A stretch of 64,000 nt of DNA from NCBI GenBank assembly GCA_934561555.1, contig CAKTGQ010000010.1, positions 40,806 through 104,805 of the forward strand, read 5' to 3'. The notes beneath the pieces are model-generated. The model did not search any database, was not told where the DNA came from, and worked only from the letters and a program-made list of their open reading frames with translations. This document shows positions 16,255 to 24,740 of the stretch, piece after piece (position 1 is the first letter of the stretch; each line of letters begins with the position of its first letter). Position numbers and translations under genes: made by a program. Origin of the DNA: an uncultured Faecalibacterium sp. GTDB lineage: Bacteria > Bacillota > Clostridia > Oscillospirales > Ruminococcaceae.

Positions 16255-17382
16255 ATGCGCAGCAGAGAGCCTTGGCGTCTGCCTGCGGGGCAGAGCAGGG
16301 CAGTGCCCTTTTTGCAGGCTGCGGTGCTGTTTGCGGCCCTGTGCATCTTTGCCCGCAGCGCCGCGCTGGTGCTGGCGGCCTTTCTGGCAGCGCCGGTGCC
16401 TGCCGCGCAGACCTTGCTGCATCTGGGGCAGCAGGCCGTGGAGAGCCGGGCAGCGGCAGCGCCTGCGGAAAGCGTGCCGGAAGCCGTGTCCGCGCCCTCT
16501 CCGGCGCAGGAGGCTGCCGCCCCGGTGCAGACCGGGGTGGAGCAGTATTTTGTGGCCTTGCAGCCGGACGAAGCCCGTCCCGCCGATGCGGGTACGGTGA
16601 CAGAGCAGCAGTTCGGGCAGGGCAGCGGCGAAAAGTACATTCCCTGCGGTGCGGGCAGCATCAAGAACAACACCCGGCAGACGGCGGCGGATATCGCCGC
16701 CGAGGCAGCGCAGCCCCTGCCCTTTGCTATCGAAAAAGACAGCGCCGCGCCGCAGGTGCTCATCATGCACACCCACGCCACCGAGGACTACCGCCTTTCT
16801 GCCGGACTGTGGTTCACCCCCGGGGACGGGGCGCGCAGCACCGACCGCAGCATCAATATGTGCGCGGTGGGGCGGGTGATGGCCGATACCCTCAATGCGG
16901 CGGGCATCTGCACCCTGCACGACGAGACCCTGAATGACTACCCCAGCTACACCGGCAGCTACGCCAACAGCCGGACGGTGGTGCAGCAGTATCTGGCGCA
17001 GTACCCCAGCATCAAGGTGGTGCTGGACGTCCACCGCGATGCCATCGAGCGGGAAAACGGCACCCGCTGCGCACCGGTGTGCACCATAGACGGGCGGCAG
17101 GCGGCGCAGGTGATGATCATCTGCGGGTGCGACAACGGCACCAGCGTGCAGCTGCCCGCATGGCGGCAGAATCTGCGCTTTGCTGCTGCGTGGGAGCGCA
17201 GCATGGAAGCAAAATACCCCGGCTTTACCCGCCCGGTGCTGTTCAGCTACCGGTTCTATAATCAGGACCTGACCACCGGCAGCCTGCTGATCGAGATCGG
17301 CGGGCACGGCAACAACCTAAATGAGGCCCTGTACGCCGGATATCTGGCAGCACAGGGCCTCGCGGATGCACTATTAAGTTGA
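16255..17382 (+). CDS. spoIIP: Stage II sporulation protein P
   Basis: 375 residues. A transmembrane anchor at about 22-46 and a Pro/Ala/Glu linker lead to the SpoIIP amidase/endopeptidase domain (about 165-375). Family markers: VLIMHTHATEDY (zinc His), DRSINMCAVGRVMADTLN, VLDVHRDAIERENG (catalytic His/Arg) and LIEIGGHGNNLNEA. SpoIIP removes septal peptidoglycan with SpoIID and SpoIIM to start engulfment. AAAGGAGG precedes the ATG. Convergent with the lipoprotein gene, only three bases apart. Confidence 0.95.
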   Translation: MRSREPWRLPAGQSRAVPFLQAAVLFAALCIFARSAALVLAAFLAAPVPAAQTLLHLGQQAVESRAAAAPAESVPEAVSAPSPAQEAAAPVQTGVEQYFVALQPDEARPADAGTVTEQQFGQGSGEKYIPCGAGSIKNNTRQTAADIAAEAAQPLPFAIEKDSAAPQVLIMHTHATEDYRLSAGLWFTPGDGARSTDRSINMCAVGRVMADTLNAAGICTLHDETLNDYPSYTGSYANSRTVVQQYLAQYPSIKVVLDVHRDAIERENGTRCAPVCTIDGRQAAQVMIICGCDNGTSVQLPAWRQNLRFAAAWERSMEAKYPGFTRPVLFSYRFYNQDLTTGSLLIEIGGHGNNLNEALYAGYLAAQGLADALLS

Positions 17383-17385
17383 GGG

Positions 17386-17931
17386 TCAGCCGCCAAGGCT
17401 GGAGATCATGTCGCTCTTGGCAGACTGATAGTAGCTCCATGCCTGATCGGCCACGGTCTCGGGCTGGTTATACTCCCGCAGGATGCTGCGCATCTCGCTG
17501 ACCACCGAGGAGACGGCACTGTCGTAGGTGCCCTCCACAGAGGAAAGATGCTTGTAGGCGATACTGACCTTATTGGCAAAGGTCTGCTCGCTGGCGGGCA
17601 GAGCGTGGTATTCGTCCTTTGCGCTCTGGATGGCACTGCTGACATCCGACCGTGCCGCAGACTCCAGCGAATACAGCTCGCTCATCAGCGAGGAGATCTT
17701 GGCGTCGCACTCCGGGTTTGGCGGGTCGTAGACATGGTCGGGATCATTGGCATTGCCGCCCGATGTGCCGGACTGGGAAGTGTTTCCGTAGGTGGGGAAC
17801 CAGTCGCCGAACATAAACTCGTTGTACCCGGCAATGAATTCCTCCTTGGTGCAGCCGCTCAGCAGAGCAGCCAGTGCGCAGCTGACCACGGCGAGGGTCA
17901 GCAGACGAATGATGCGGTGTGTGTGTGTCAT
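17386..17931 (-). CDS. Hypothetical lipoprotein
   Basis: 181 residues from the ATG at 17931 (GGAGGAAATC just upstream). Signal peptide with lipobox LLSGC (Cys 27), a Gly/Ser/Asn linker, then a helical, charged domain of about 110 residues (CDAKISSLMSELYSLESAARSDV...). I recognise no family. The helical region looks coiled-coil-like, suggesting an envelope scaffold. Read upstream, the frame adds an unlikely hydrophobic N-terminus. Confidence 0.72.
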   Translation of the reverse strand: MTHTHRIIRLLTLAVVSCALAALLSGCTKEEFIAGYNEFMFGDWFPTYGNTSQSGTSGGNANDPDHVYDPPNPECDAKISSLMSELYSLESAARSDVSSAIQSAKDEYHALPASEQTFANKVSIAYKHLSSVEGTYDSAVSSVVSEMRSILREYNQPETVADQAWSYYQSAKSDMISSLGG

Positions 17932-18041
17932 GATTTCCTCCAGAATCTGTTTTTGCGGAATACCGCTTTTTTCCATTTTATCAGAGAAAAGGCGTTCTGA
18001 CAAGAAGAAAGCAAAAATTTGTCCGATGCTGCACAGCAAGG

Positions 18042-18070
18042 TTGACAAAATGCCGCCAACGTGCTATTTT
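18042..18070 (+). promoter_or_regulatory. Promoter of the asnS T-box transcript
   Basis: TTGACA at 18042-18047, 17-base spacer, TATTTT at 18065-18070 with an upstream TG (extended -10). Confidence 0.8.
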
Positions 18071-18080
18071 AAAACAACAA

Positions 18081-18370
18081 ATGCAAGGAACGGGAAAAGT
18101 AGCGCGGGCCGTCCGGCCCAGAGAGTGCGGCACAGCTGAGAGCCGCGCCCGTGCGCCGCGTGAACGAACACCCGGGAGCAGCAAACTGAACACGGCAGCG
18201 TGTCTGCCGCAAAGTAGGTGCGCCGCAGGTCCAGCGTTACAGGGACAGCGCTTAAACAAAGAGCGCGTGAGCGACCGGACACTTCCGGTAATTCAGGTGG
18301 CACCGCGGACATTACAAGACAGCTTGTTCGCCCTGAACTTTCAGGGCAAAAGCTGTCTTTTATTTTTTAT
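18081..18370 (+). ncRNA. T-box riboswitch (tRNA-Asn) upstream of asnS
   Basis: The antiterminator bulge motif AGGTGGCACCGCGG (18295-18308) is diagnostic. Stem I starts with ACGGGAAAAGTAGCGCGG (AGTA loop-E strand) and closes with CCGCGTGAACGAACACCCG. The specifier-loop strand thus contains AAC, an asparagine codon, twice (18163-18165 and 18167-18169). A terminator follows (AAGACAGCTT...AAGCTGTCTT plus T-run, about 18318-18370). Uncharged tRNA-Asn should stabilise the antiterminator and raise asnS expression. Confidence 0.93.
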
Positions 18371-18458
18371 TTTTGGCTTTGTCTGCGGGCACCCCGGTGC
18401 CCGCAGACAAAACAGAGGATCGAGCCTCTTTATACAGAGGACGAAAAGGAGAACTATT

Positions 18459-19847
18459 ATGGAACGTACCGAGATCCTTTCGCTGTTCAAGAACACCCCG
18501 GCGGACGGCACCGAGATCACCGTCTGCGGCTGGGCAAAGAACATCCGCGACTCCAAGAACATCGGCTTCATCGCCCTGTCGGACGGCGGCTGCTTCAAGA
18601 CCCTGCAGGTCGTGTTGGAGGCCGGCAAGCTGGAAAACTACGAAGAGGTCATCCACACCGGCCTGTACAGCAGCCTGCGCATCAAGGGCAAGCTGGTGCT
18701 CACCCCGCAGGCAAAGCAGCCCTTTGAGCTGAACGCCGAGAGCGTGGAGATCCTGGGCGACTGCCCCGCCGACGAGTATCCCCTGCAGAAAAAGAAGATG
18801 AGCATGGAGTATCTGCGCACCATGCCCACCCTGCGTCCCCGCACCAACACCTTCAACGCCGCTTTCCGCGTGCGCAGCGTGGCAGCCTACGCCATCCACA
18901 AGTTCTTCCAGGAGAACGGCTTTGTCTACGCCCACTCTCCGCTGATCACCGCCTCCGACTGTGAGGGTGCCGGCGAGATGTTCCGTGTGACCACGCTGGA
19001 TCTGGACAATGTGCCCAAGACCGAGGACGGCGCTGTGGATTACAGCCAGGACTTCTTTGAAAAGCCGGTCAACCTGACCGTTTCCGGCCAGCTGGAAGCC
19101 GAGGCTATGGCGATGGCATTCGGCAAGGTGTACACCTTTGGCCCCACCTTCCGCGCCGAGAAGAGCTTTACCACCCGTCACGCCGCCGAATTCTGGATGA
19201 TCGAGCCGGAGATGGCTTTCTGCGACCTGAACGGCTACATGGACAACGCCGAGGCTATGATCAAGTACGTCATCCGCTATGTGCTGGACAACTGCCCGGA
19301 CGAGATGGCCTTCTTCAACCAGTTCATTGATAAGGGTCTTGTCGAGCGTCTGGAGCTGGTGGCAAACAGCGATTTCGCCCGCATCAGCTACACCGAAGCC
19401 ATTGAGATCCTGGAAAAGAACAACAAGAAGTTCCAGTACCCCGTGGAGTGGGGCGTGGATATCCAGACCGAGCACGAGCGCTACCTGACCGAGGTGGTGT
19501 TCAAGAAGCCGGTCTTTGTCACCGACTACCCCAAGGAGATCAAGAGCTTCTACATGAAGCAGAACGCCGACGGCAAGACCGTGGCGGCAGCAGATATGCT
19601 GGTGCCCGGCATCGGCGAGCTGATCGGCGGCAGCCAGCGTGAAGAGGACTACGGCAAGCTGGTAGCCCGCATGGACGAGCTGGGCATGGATAAGACCAAC
19701 TACGAGTGGTACCTGAACCTGCGCAAGTTCGGCGGCGTGGAGCACGCAGGCTACGGCTTGGGCTTTGAGCGTATGATCATGTACCTCACCGGCATCCAGA
19801 ACATCCGTGACGTGCTGCCCTTCCCCCGCACCGCATACGGCTTCTGA
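18459..19847 (+). CDS. asnS: Asparaginyl-tRNA synthetase
   Basis: 462 residues. N-terminal OB-fold anticodon-binding domain (about 15-100), then a class II catalytic core: motif 2 [24 protein letters not shown] and motif 3 [15 protein letters not shown] near the C-terminus. It charges tRNA-Asn in the cytoplasm. It starts at the ATG after AAAAGGAG; the frame upstream runs through the T-box and is not coding. Expression is controlled by the T-box; a strong terminator follows. Confidence 0.98.
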   Translation: MERTEILSLFKNTPADGTEITVCGWAKNIRDSKNIGFIALSDGGCFKTLQVVLEAGKLENYEEVIHTGLYSSLRIKGKLVLTPQAKQPFELNAESVEILGDCPADEYPLQKKKMSMEYLRTMPTLRPRTNTFNAAFRVRSVAAYAIHKFFQENGFVYAHSPLITASDCEGAGEMFRVTTLDLDNVPKTEDGAVDYSQDFFEKPVNLTVSGQLEAEAMAMAFGKVYTFGPTFRAEKSFTTRHAAEFWMIEPEMAFCDLNGYMDNAEAMIKYVIRYVLDNCPDEMAFFNQFIDKGLVERLELVANSDFARISYTEAIEILEKNNKKFQYPVEWGVDIQTEHERYLTEVVFKKPVFVTDYPKEIKSFYMKQNADGKTVAAADMLVPGIGELIGGSQREEDYGKLVARMDELGMDKTNYEWYLNLRKFGGVEHAGYGLGFERMIMYLTGIQNIRDVLPFPRTAYGF

Positions 19848-19865
19848 GAAGCGCGCATACTTTTA

Positions 19866-19898
19866 CCGGGCTGCTGCATTCCGCAGCGGCCCGTTTTT
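19866..19898 (+). terminator. Terminator of asnS
   Basis: CCGGGCTGCTGC...GCAGCGGCCCGG-type stem followed by TTTTTGG. Confidence 0.85.
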
Positions 19899-19913
19899 GG
19901 TTGAACGGAAAGC

Positions 19914-20121
19914 GCCCTCTCAGTCAAAGCCTGACGGCTTTGCCAGATTCCCCCTTTTGTCGCTGCGCGACATCTTCCCCCGGAGCGGGGGAAGTCTTTC
20001 CTCAAAGAGAGAGCCAAGAGCACTGCCGGAAACTTTCTCTTTGCGCCTAATACTTTAGCAACGAACGTAATGGCTTGGCTCTCCCTTTGGGAGAGCTGGC
20101 GCGGGAGCGCCTGAGAGGGCG
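19914..20121. repeat. Family A repeat, copy A5
   Basis: The longest copy with fully paired ends (CGCCCTCTC...GAGAGGGCG). Inner stems CAAAGCC-TGAC-GGCTTTG, TGTCGC-TGC-GCGACA and CTTCCCCC-GGAGC-GGGGGAAG; shared middle block GAGCACTGCCGGAAACTTT. It ends about 20 bases before the mutY RBS. Confidence 0.8.
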
Positions 20122-20156
20122 TTCTACCTGACTTTTCAACAAGGAGCACAAAACAA

Positions 20157-21200
20157 GTGGAAAACATTTCGCCTGCCCTCTTGGAGTGGTTTTACAAGAA
20201 CCGCCGCAGCCTGCCTTTTCGGGAGGACCCCACCTCCTACCATGTGTGGCTCAGCGAGGTGATGCTGCAGCAGACCCGGGTGTCGGCGGTGCTGCCGTAT
20301 TACTACCGCTTTCTGGAAGAGCTGCCGGATATCCCCGCGCTTGCCGCCTGTGAGGAGGAAAAGCTGCATAAGCTGTGGGAGGGGCTGGGCTATTACAGCC
20401 GGGTGCGCAACCTGCAAAAGGCCGCAAAGCTCGTCTGTGCACAGTACGGCGGGCAGCTGCCTGCCGACTACGCCGCCCTGCGTGCGCTGCCCGGCATCGG
20501 GGAGTACACCGCCGGTGCCATTGCGTCCATCAGCTTCGGCTTGCCCGTGCCCGCCGTGGACGGCAATGTGCTGCGGGTGTTTTCCCGCCTGTATAATGAC
20601 CCGGGCGTGATTACAGAACCGGCGGTAAAAAAGGCCTTTACCGCCCGGGTCATGGAGCATCAGCCGCCGGAAAAGGCGGGGGATTACAATCAGGCGCTGA
20701 TGGAACTGGGTGCGCTGGTCTGCGTGCCCAACGGCGCGCCCCTGTGCGGACAGTGCCCGCTGGCAGAAGTCTGCCTTGCCCGGGCGGCGGGCACCACCGC
20801 CCAGCTGCCCCAGAAGGCAAAGCCCAAGCCCCGCAAGCTTGTGCCGGTAACGCTGGCGCTGGTGGAAAGCCCGGCGGGCTTTCTGGTGCAGCAGCGGCCG
20901 GAAAAAGGGCTGCTTGCCGGGCTGTGGCAGCCGGTATTGTGGGAAGGCGAGCATCTTTTGCAGGCCGAGGTGCTGGCGCGGCTTGCGGCACTGGGGCTGA
21001 ACACTGACGCGGCAGCTCCCGCTGCCCTGCCCGCCGCAAAGCATATCTTTACCCATATCGAGTGGCTCATGTCCGGCGTGCAACTGCGCGTTCCGGCGCA
21101 GAGTGCCCCGGCGGGCTATGTCTGGGCAAGCCGGGAGGCTCTGCGCACCACCTACGCCCTGCCCGGTGCGTTCCGGGCGTACAAGCCGCTGCTGCTGTGA
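20157..21200 (+). CDS. mutY: A/G-specific adenine glycosylase MutY
   Basis: 347 residues from a GTG start (AAGGAG ten bases upstream). N-terminal helix-hairpin-helix glycosylase: LSEVMLQQTRV with the catalytic Glu, LPGIGEYTAGAIA hairpin and VDGNVLRV with the catalytic Asp. The [4Fe-4S] cluster follows (CVPNGAPLCGQCPLAEVC). The C-terminal third is the NUDIX-like domain that reads 8-oxoG. It removes A opposite 8-oxo-G. Alone between repeat A5 and the next promoter. Confidence 0.96.
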   Translation: MENISPALLEWFYKNRRSLPFREDPTSYHVWLSEVMLQQTRVSAVLPYYYRFLEELPDIPALAACEEEKLHKLWEGLGYYSRVRNLQKAAKLVCAQYGGQLPADYAALRALPGIGEYTAGAIASISFGLPVPAVDGNVLRVFSRLYNDPGVITEPAVKKAFTARVMEHQPPEKAGDYNQALMELGALVCVPNGAPLCGQCPLAEVCLARAAGTTAQLPQKAKPKPRKLVPVTLALVESPAGFLVQQRPEKGLLAGLWQPVLWEGEHLLQAEVLARLAALGLNTDAAAPAALPAAKHIFTHIEWLMSGVQLRVPAQSAPAGYVWASREALRTTYALPGAFRAYKPLLL

Positions 21201-21297
21201 TTTTGGCAATTTGCTGTAATGCGCCGCGCCAAAACCGGCACACTGCCCAAAGTGTGTCCCGCAGCACCTTCGGGGCGTGAAAATTGGGGCGCAACGG

Positions 21298-21326
21298 TTG
21301 TAATTTTGGACGCGAACGGGTATAAT
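21298..21326 (+). promoter_or_regulatory. Promoter of the 64-residue membrane protein gene
   Basis: TTGTAA (21298-21303), 17-base spacer, TATAAT (21321-21326). Confidence 0.65.
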
Positions 21327-21441
21327 AAAAGCTACAAGGCGGCGCTGATCGCCGCTTGAATCAAGATCCTTTTGCGGGATGCCCGCTGGAAAAATCAAGC
21401 TGAAACAACGTTTCAACTGCAAAAAGGAGTGTACTGAATCT

Positions 21442-21636
21442 ATGAAAAAATCTTGCTTGGTCGCTGTGATCGCCGTTCTGGCTGCTGTGGCTGGTGCGCT
21501 GGCTGCTGTGGCACTTTACCTGAACCGCCGCGAGAAGGAGCTGGACGAATACGAGCGCCTGCTGTTCGGCGAGGATGACGCAACCACCGTAGAGCCGGAG
21601 GAAGCCGCTGCTGAGGACGAGACCGAGGCAGAATAA
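21442..21636 (+). CDS. Small single-pass membrane protein with acidic tail
   Basis: 64 residues: MKKSCLVAV..., one hydrophobic helix (about 5-28), a basic NRREKE boundary, then an acidic tail (DDATTVEPEEAAAEDETEAE). Positive residues at the N-terminus and after the helix leave the topology open. No family recognised. It has its own promoter and is followed by a strong terminator (about 21680-21731), so it looks like a deliberate small gene. Confidence 0.65.
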   Translation: MKKSCLVAVIAVLAAVAGALAAVALYLNRREKELDEYERLLFGEDDATTVEPEEAAAEDETEAE

Positions 21637-21679
21637 TTCCCCTAAAATACCGGAAACTGCCGGGAAGATAAGCGCATCG

Positions 21680-21731
21680 GGGCGCACGGAGCAGTCTGTC
21701 TGAACGGACTGTCCCGGTGCGCCCTTTTTGT
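21680..21731 (+). terminator. Terminator before the envelope operon
   Basis: GGGGCGCAC...GTGCGCCC outer stem with an inner AGTCTGT...ACGGACT stem, then TTTTTG. Confidence 0.8.
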
Positions 21732-21748
21732 ACATAAGGAGAAGGAAC

Positions 21749-23053
21749 ATGAAGCGTTTTTTGCTTTGGCTCATCAGTGTGGCGCTGGGTGTGGTGGTGC
21801 TGCTGGCGGCTGTGATGGGTGTAAGCTATGCCTTTACCACCGAGGGCGGCTGCCCGGACGGCGCGGCGCAGTTCGGCGGGCAGGCGCTGGAGACCAACGG
21901 CTCCTGCTGGCAGGTGCCGCTGCTGGGTGGGCAGCTGGATAAGGTATTTGCCAGCCCCGCCACCCTGACCGTGCAGAAGCTGGGGGTGTTGTACACCGCC
22001 CACCCGGAGCTTACAGTGCCGGAGTGGACGGGCTACACCGCCCTGACCATCCAGAATGCGGCGGGGGATGTGCTGTTTGCGGGCAGCGCGGGGGAGTACC
22101 AGAACTTCCTCTTCCCCGCGAACGGCGAGTATAAGGCGGAGCTGACCGCATGGCGTGTGCCCAAGGGCGGGGTCATTACCCAGTTCGAGGGCGGCAGCAC
22201 CGGGCAGCTGCGCAAAAACTTAGGTTTGGAGCGCCCGGCCAAACCCACCGGCTGGTACCGGTACAGTTTCCGATTCACCTTGCAGGCCAGCGCGGAGGTA
22301 GAGCTTTCCGCTGAGCGGGTGGAGCAGGGCGGCACGGTGGGCGTGCGCATCTCCGGCATGACCGGGGACGCCGTGCCCACCATCGAGACCGACCTTGGCA
22401 GCGTGCAGTGCGTGCGCGCCGCCGAGGGCTGGCGCGCCTATATCCCGGCGGCGTATAACGCCTCCTCCGGCGGGCACGAGGTGAACATCACGGTGAACGG
22501 CGAGACCATCACCCGCACCCTGACCGTGCTGCCGAAGGACTTTGGCACGGTGGAGGCGGAGGCCGAAGAGCCCGCCCCGGAGAGCGCCAATGCACAGTTC
22601 CGCAGCGCCATCTGGCCGCTGTACGAAGCTGCCGCCACCGCCAAGCAGTGGCAGGGCGGCTTTGTGCCCCCGGCCGAGGATTCCATGACCCTGGTGGACT
22701 ACGGGCAAATTAAAGTAACGAACGGCCAGCAGGGCAGCCGCTCCAACTCCACAAAACTGTACACCATCCCCGGTGCGCCCTGCCGCGCCGCAGCCAACGG
22801 CACGGTGGTGTTTGCGGGCAATTTGGAACTTACCGGCAACACGGTGGTCATCGACCATGGCTGCGGGCTGCGCAGCTATCTGTACGGCTTGCAGGAGCTT
22901 TCGGTCAGCAAGGGACAGACCGTGGAAAAGGGACAGGCTGTGGGCGTACTGGGCGAAGAGCTGACCATGGATTTCAAGCTGGGCAGCAGGAGCGTGAACC
23001 CGCGTCTGCTGTTCCAGACCTCTGGCGGGTTGTTCTGGAAGGAAAACGGCTGA
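21749..23053 (+). CDS. Membrane-anchored protein with degenerate LytM/M23-like domain
   Basis: 434 residues. One N-terminal transmembrane helix (about 5-27), then about 300 extracytoplasmic residues with an Ig-like stretch (VRISGMTGDAVPTIETDLG). The C-terminal M23-like beta domain (about 330-434) has NGTVVFAGNLELTGNTVVIDHG and VEKGQAVGVLGEE. The zinc motifs are gone: there is no HxGxD, the usual TxYxHL reads RSYLYGL, and the final HxH reads MDFKLGS. It is likely non-enzymatic, a binding or scaffold role as known for other degenerate LytM proteins. The ATG follows AAGGAGAAGG; first of three closely spaced genes. Confidence 0.72.
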   Translation: MKRFLLWLISVALGVVVLLAAVMGVSYAFTTEGGCPDGAAQFGGQALETNGSCWQVPLLGGQLDKVFASPATLTVQKLGVLYTAHPELTVPEWTGYTALTIQNAAGDVLFAGSAGEYQNFLFPANGEYKAELTAWRVPKGGVITQFEGGSTGQLRKNLGLERPAKPTGWYRYSFRFTLQASAEVELSAERVEQGGTVGVRISGMTGDAVPTIETDLGSVQCVRAAEGWRAYIPAAYNASSGGHEVNITVNGETITRTLTVLPKDFGTVEAEAEEPAPESANAQFRSAIWPLYEAAATAKQWQGGFVPPAEDSMTLVDYGQIKVTNGQQGSRSNSTKLYTIPGAPCRAAANGTVVFAGNLELTGNTVVIDHGCGLRSYLYGLQELSVSKGQTVEKGQAVGVLGEELTMDFKLGSRSVNPRLLFQTSGGLFWKENG

Positions 23054-23078
23054 GCCGTAGGATGCAGGAGGAACGACA

Positions 23079-23735
23079 TTGAAAAAGAGGATCATTGCAT
23101 GGGCGGTGCTGCTCTCGGTGTGCGCAGCAGCCCTTGGGCTGTGGTGCAGCGCCGCCGCAGGCAAAACTGCCCGCACCCTGTCCTGTGAGGAGGAGGGACT
23201 TATCCTCTCCATCACCACCTTTGACGGCAAGAGCGAATCCAAGCCCTTCCTCAAGTGTTTCGGGCATACATGGATCGGGCTGGACAACCGCACCGGGCAC
23301 ACGGTCTACCTGAAAGACCGCGCCATCCCGGACGGCGAGATGGTCACCTTCTCGGTCTGGGCGGTGTCGGGGCTTTCGGGGCTGCTGTTCGATTTGGAAC
23401 CGTGCTATATCGCCAATTACGGCCGCTACACCGGCAGGTTGTCCCTGAGCACCAATATCGGGGAAGAGCAGCTGAAGGTCATCGAGGACTACATGGAACA
23501 GCACGACAAATGGACGGTGAACAAAAATTGCAGCTACTGGTCGATCCATCTGTGGAACGCGGTGGTGGGCGAGGAGGCTGCTCTAAAGATCCGGGGCTTT
23601 GTCTGCACGCCCGAAAAAATTGAACAGGCTTTCAGCGCCTTCGACTGTGTTGAGGTAAACAAGGACTTCTCCCGCGCAGGGGGCATCTACTGCTACAAGG
23701 ACGGAGAGAGAACGGAGCTGCAATTATGTTCGTAA
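23079..23735 (+). CDS. Exported protein, possible permuted papain-like fold
   Basis: 218 residues with an N-terminal signal or anchor (about 5-28). No firm family. FGHTWIGLDN (His 63) followed far downstream by NKNCSYWSIHLWNAV (Cys 151) has the His-before-Cys order of circularly permuted NlpC/P60-like enzymes, so a thiol hydrolase on the outer surface is possible. This is inference only. It is 25 bases after the LytM-like gene and overlaps the next gene by ten bases, so the three are probably one operon. Confidence 0.6.
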   Translation: MKKRIIAWAVLLSVCAAALGLWCSAAAGKTARTLSCEEEGLILSITTFDGKSESKPFLKCFGHTWIGLDNRTGHTVYLKDRAIPDGEMVTFSVWAVSGLSGLLFDLEPCYIANYGRYTGRLSLSTNIGEEQLKVIEDYMEQHDKWTVNKNCSYWSIHLWNAVVGEEAALKIRGFVCTPEKIEQAFSAFDCVEVNKDFSRAGGIYCYKDGERTELQLCS

Positions 23736-23998
23736 GATTCATTACAAGCAAGCTGCTGCGGGTCATCGTGTGCGCAGCGGCGGGGCTGTATGGCCTGTAC
23801 AACGCCATCTCCTGCTTTGTCACCCTGTATAAGGCGGGGCATCAGCCCTACCTGATGGCCGGGACGGTGCGGTTCGATTTTCAGGGTTACTACATGATGG
23901 CCGCCATGCACGCCGGCATCTGCCTGCTTTTGGGGGTGCTGGTGTGGCTCTTCCTCAAAGGAACGAAAAAACTGCGGGAAAAGACCGCGGTCAGGTGA
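23726..23998 (+). CDS. Small membrane protein, unknown function
   Basis: 90 residues with two hydrophobic segments (about 9-31 and 56-78) and a basic C-terminus (KGTKKLREKTAVR). No family recognised. It overlaps the end of the preceding gene, and GGAGAGAACGGAG lies upstream of the ATG inside that gene. Last gene before the ECF-type promoter at 24013. Confidence 0.62.
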   Translation: MFVRFITSKLLRVIVCAAAGLYGLYNAISCFVTLYKAGHQPYLMAGTVRFDFQGYYMMAAMHAGICLLLGVLVWLFLKGTKKLREKTAVR

Positions 23999-24012
23999 AT
24001 TTGCAGAGTTCT

Positions 24013-24038
24013 TGTAACGTTTTTCCTCTTTGTGCGTT
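24013..24038 (+). promoter_or_regulatory. Candidate ECF-sigma-dependent promoter
   Basis: TGTAAC (24013-24018), 16-base spacer, CGTTAT from 24035: the layout of Bacillus ECF promoters (TGTAAC/TGAAAC with CGT). It lies directly upstream of the anti-sigma/sigma pair, which suggests autoregulation. Confidence 0.65.
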
Positions 24039-24084
24039 ATTGGGGTGAAAGGGCACACGAAAGCCCGCAAAGGAGGAAATGACC

Positions 24085-24735
24085 ATGAAACTGGAATGTG
24101 ACGTGATCCGCGACTTACTGCCCCTGTACGCCGAAAAGCTTGCCAGCCCCGCCAGCAGTGCGCTGGTGGAGCAGCACCTTGCAGAGTGCTCCGCCTGCCG
24201 TGCGGAACTGGAACAGATGGAAAAGCCGGTGCCGGTGCAGCCGGAACCTCAGCCGGATGCACCGCTGAAAAACATCCGCAGCAGCCTGAACCGCCGCCGT
24301 CTGCGCACTATGCTGTGCAGCTTTGCGGCAGCGCTGGCGCTGGCGGCGGTGTGCGGCTTTGGCTGGTACGGCTATACCGCCTACGACCGGGTATCCTTTT
24401 TTGATGCACGATTGCAGGCTTACTACCAGCAGGCAGAAAACGGTGCAAACGGCTGGGTGCTGGAGACCCGCGCCGAGGACGTATATCTGAAGCCGACCCA
24501 TGCCGAGGAGCACTACGAGGCCATCCGCTACCGCATTCCATGGGTGCACGATGCCCTTGATAAGCTGCTGAAAAAGGACACAGACCTGCTCCGCAGCACC
24601 GGATGGATGCGCACCAACCGCTCGGCGGTGGTGGAGACAGCGGACATGATGGTGGCGTTCAACGCTCAGGACGGCACATGGTATGCGGTGGGCAGCGAGC
24701 CTGTGGCATGGGATGAGGTCGAATGGCCGGAGTGA
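24085..24735 (+). CDS. Anti-sigma factor with zinc-finger (zf-HC2-like) domain
   Basis: 216 residues. The N-terminal MKLECDVIRDLLPLY...HLAECSAC contains the HxxxCxxC zinc motif of ZAS anti-sigma domains (about 1-45). A Pro-rich linker, one transmembrane helix (about 74-96) and an extracytoplasmic domain of about 120 residues follow. It should hold the ECF sigma factor encoded next to it until an envelope signal arrives. ATG 24085 lies 8 bases after AAGGAGG; the in-frame ATG at 24079 is too close. Unusually it precedes, rather than follows, its sigma gene. Confidence 0.85.
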   Translation: MKLECDVIRDLLPLYAEKLASPASSALVEQHLAECSACRAELEQMEKPVPVQPEPQPDAPLKNIRSSLNRRRLRTMLCSFAAALALAAVCGFGWYGYTAYDRVSFFDARLQAYYQQAENGANGWVLETRAEDVYLKPTHAEEHYEAIRYRIPWVHDALDKLLKKDTDLLRSTGWMRTNRSAVVETADMMVAFNAQDGTWYAVGSEPVAWDEVEWPE

Positions 24736-24740
24736 TGCCT

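Noticed and set aside
18042..18458. In-frame upstream extension of asnS
   Set aside because: It runs through the T-box and its terminator; the ATG at 18459 has a good RBS and matches the family start.
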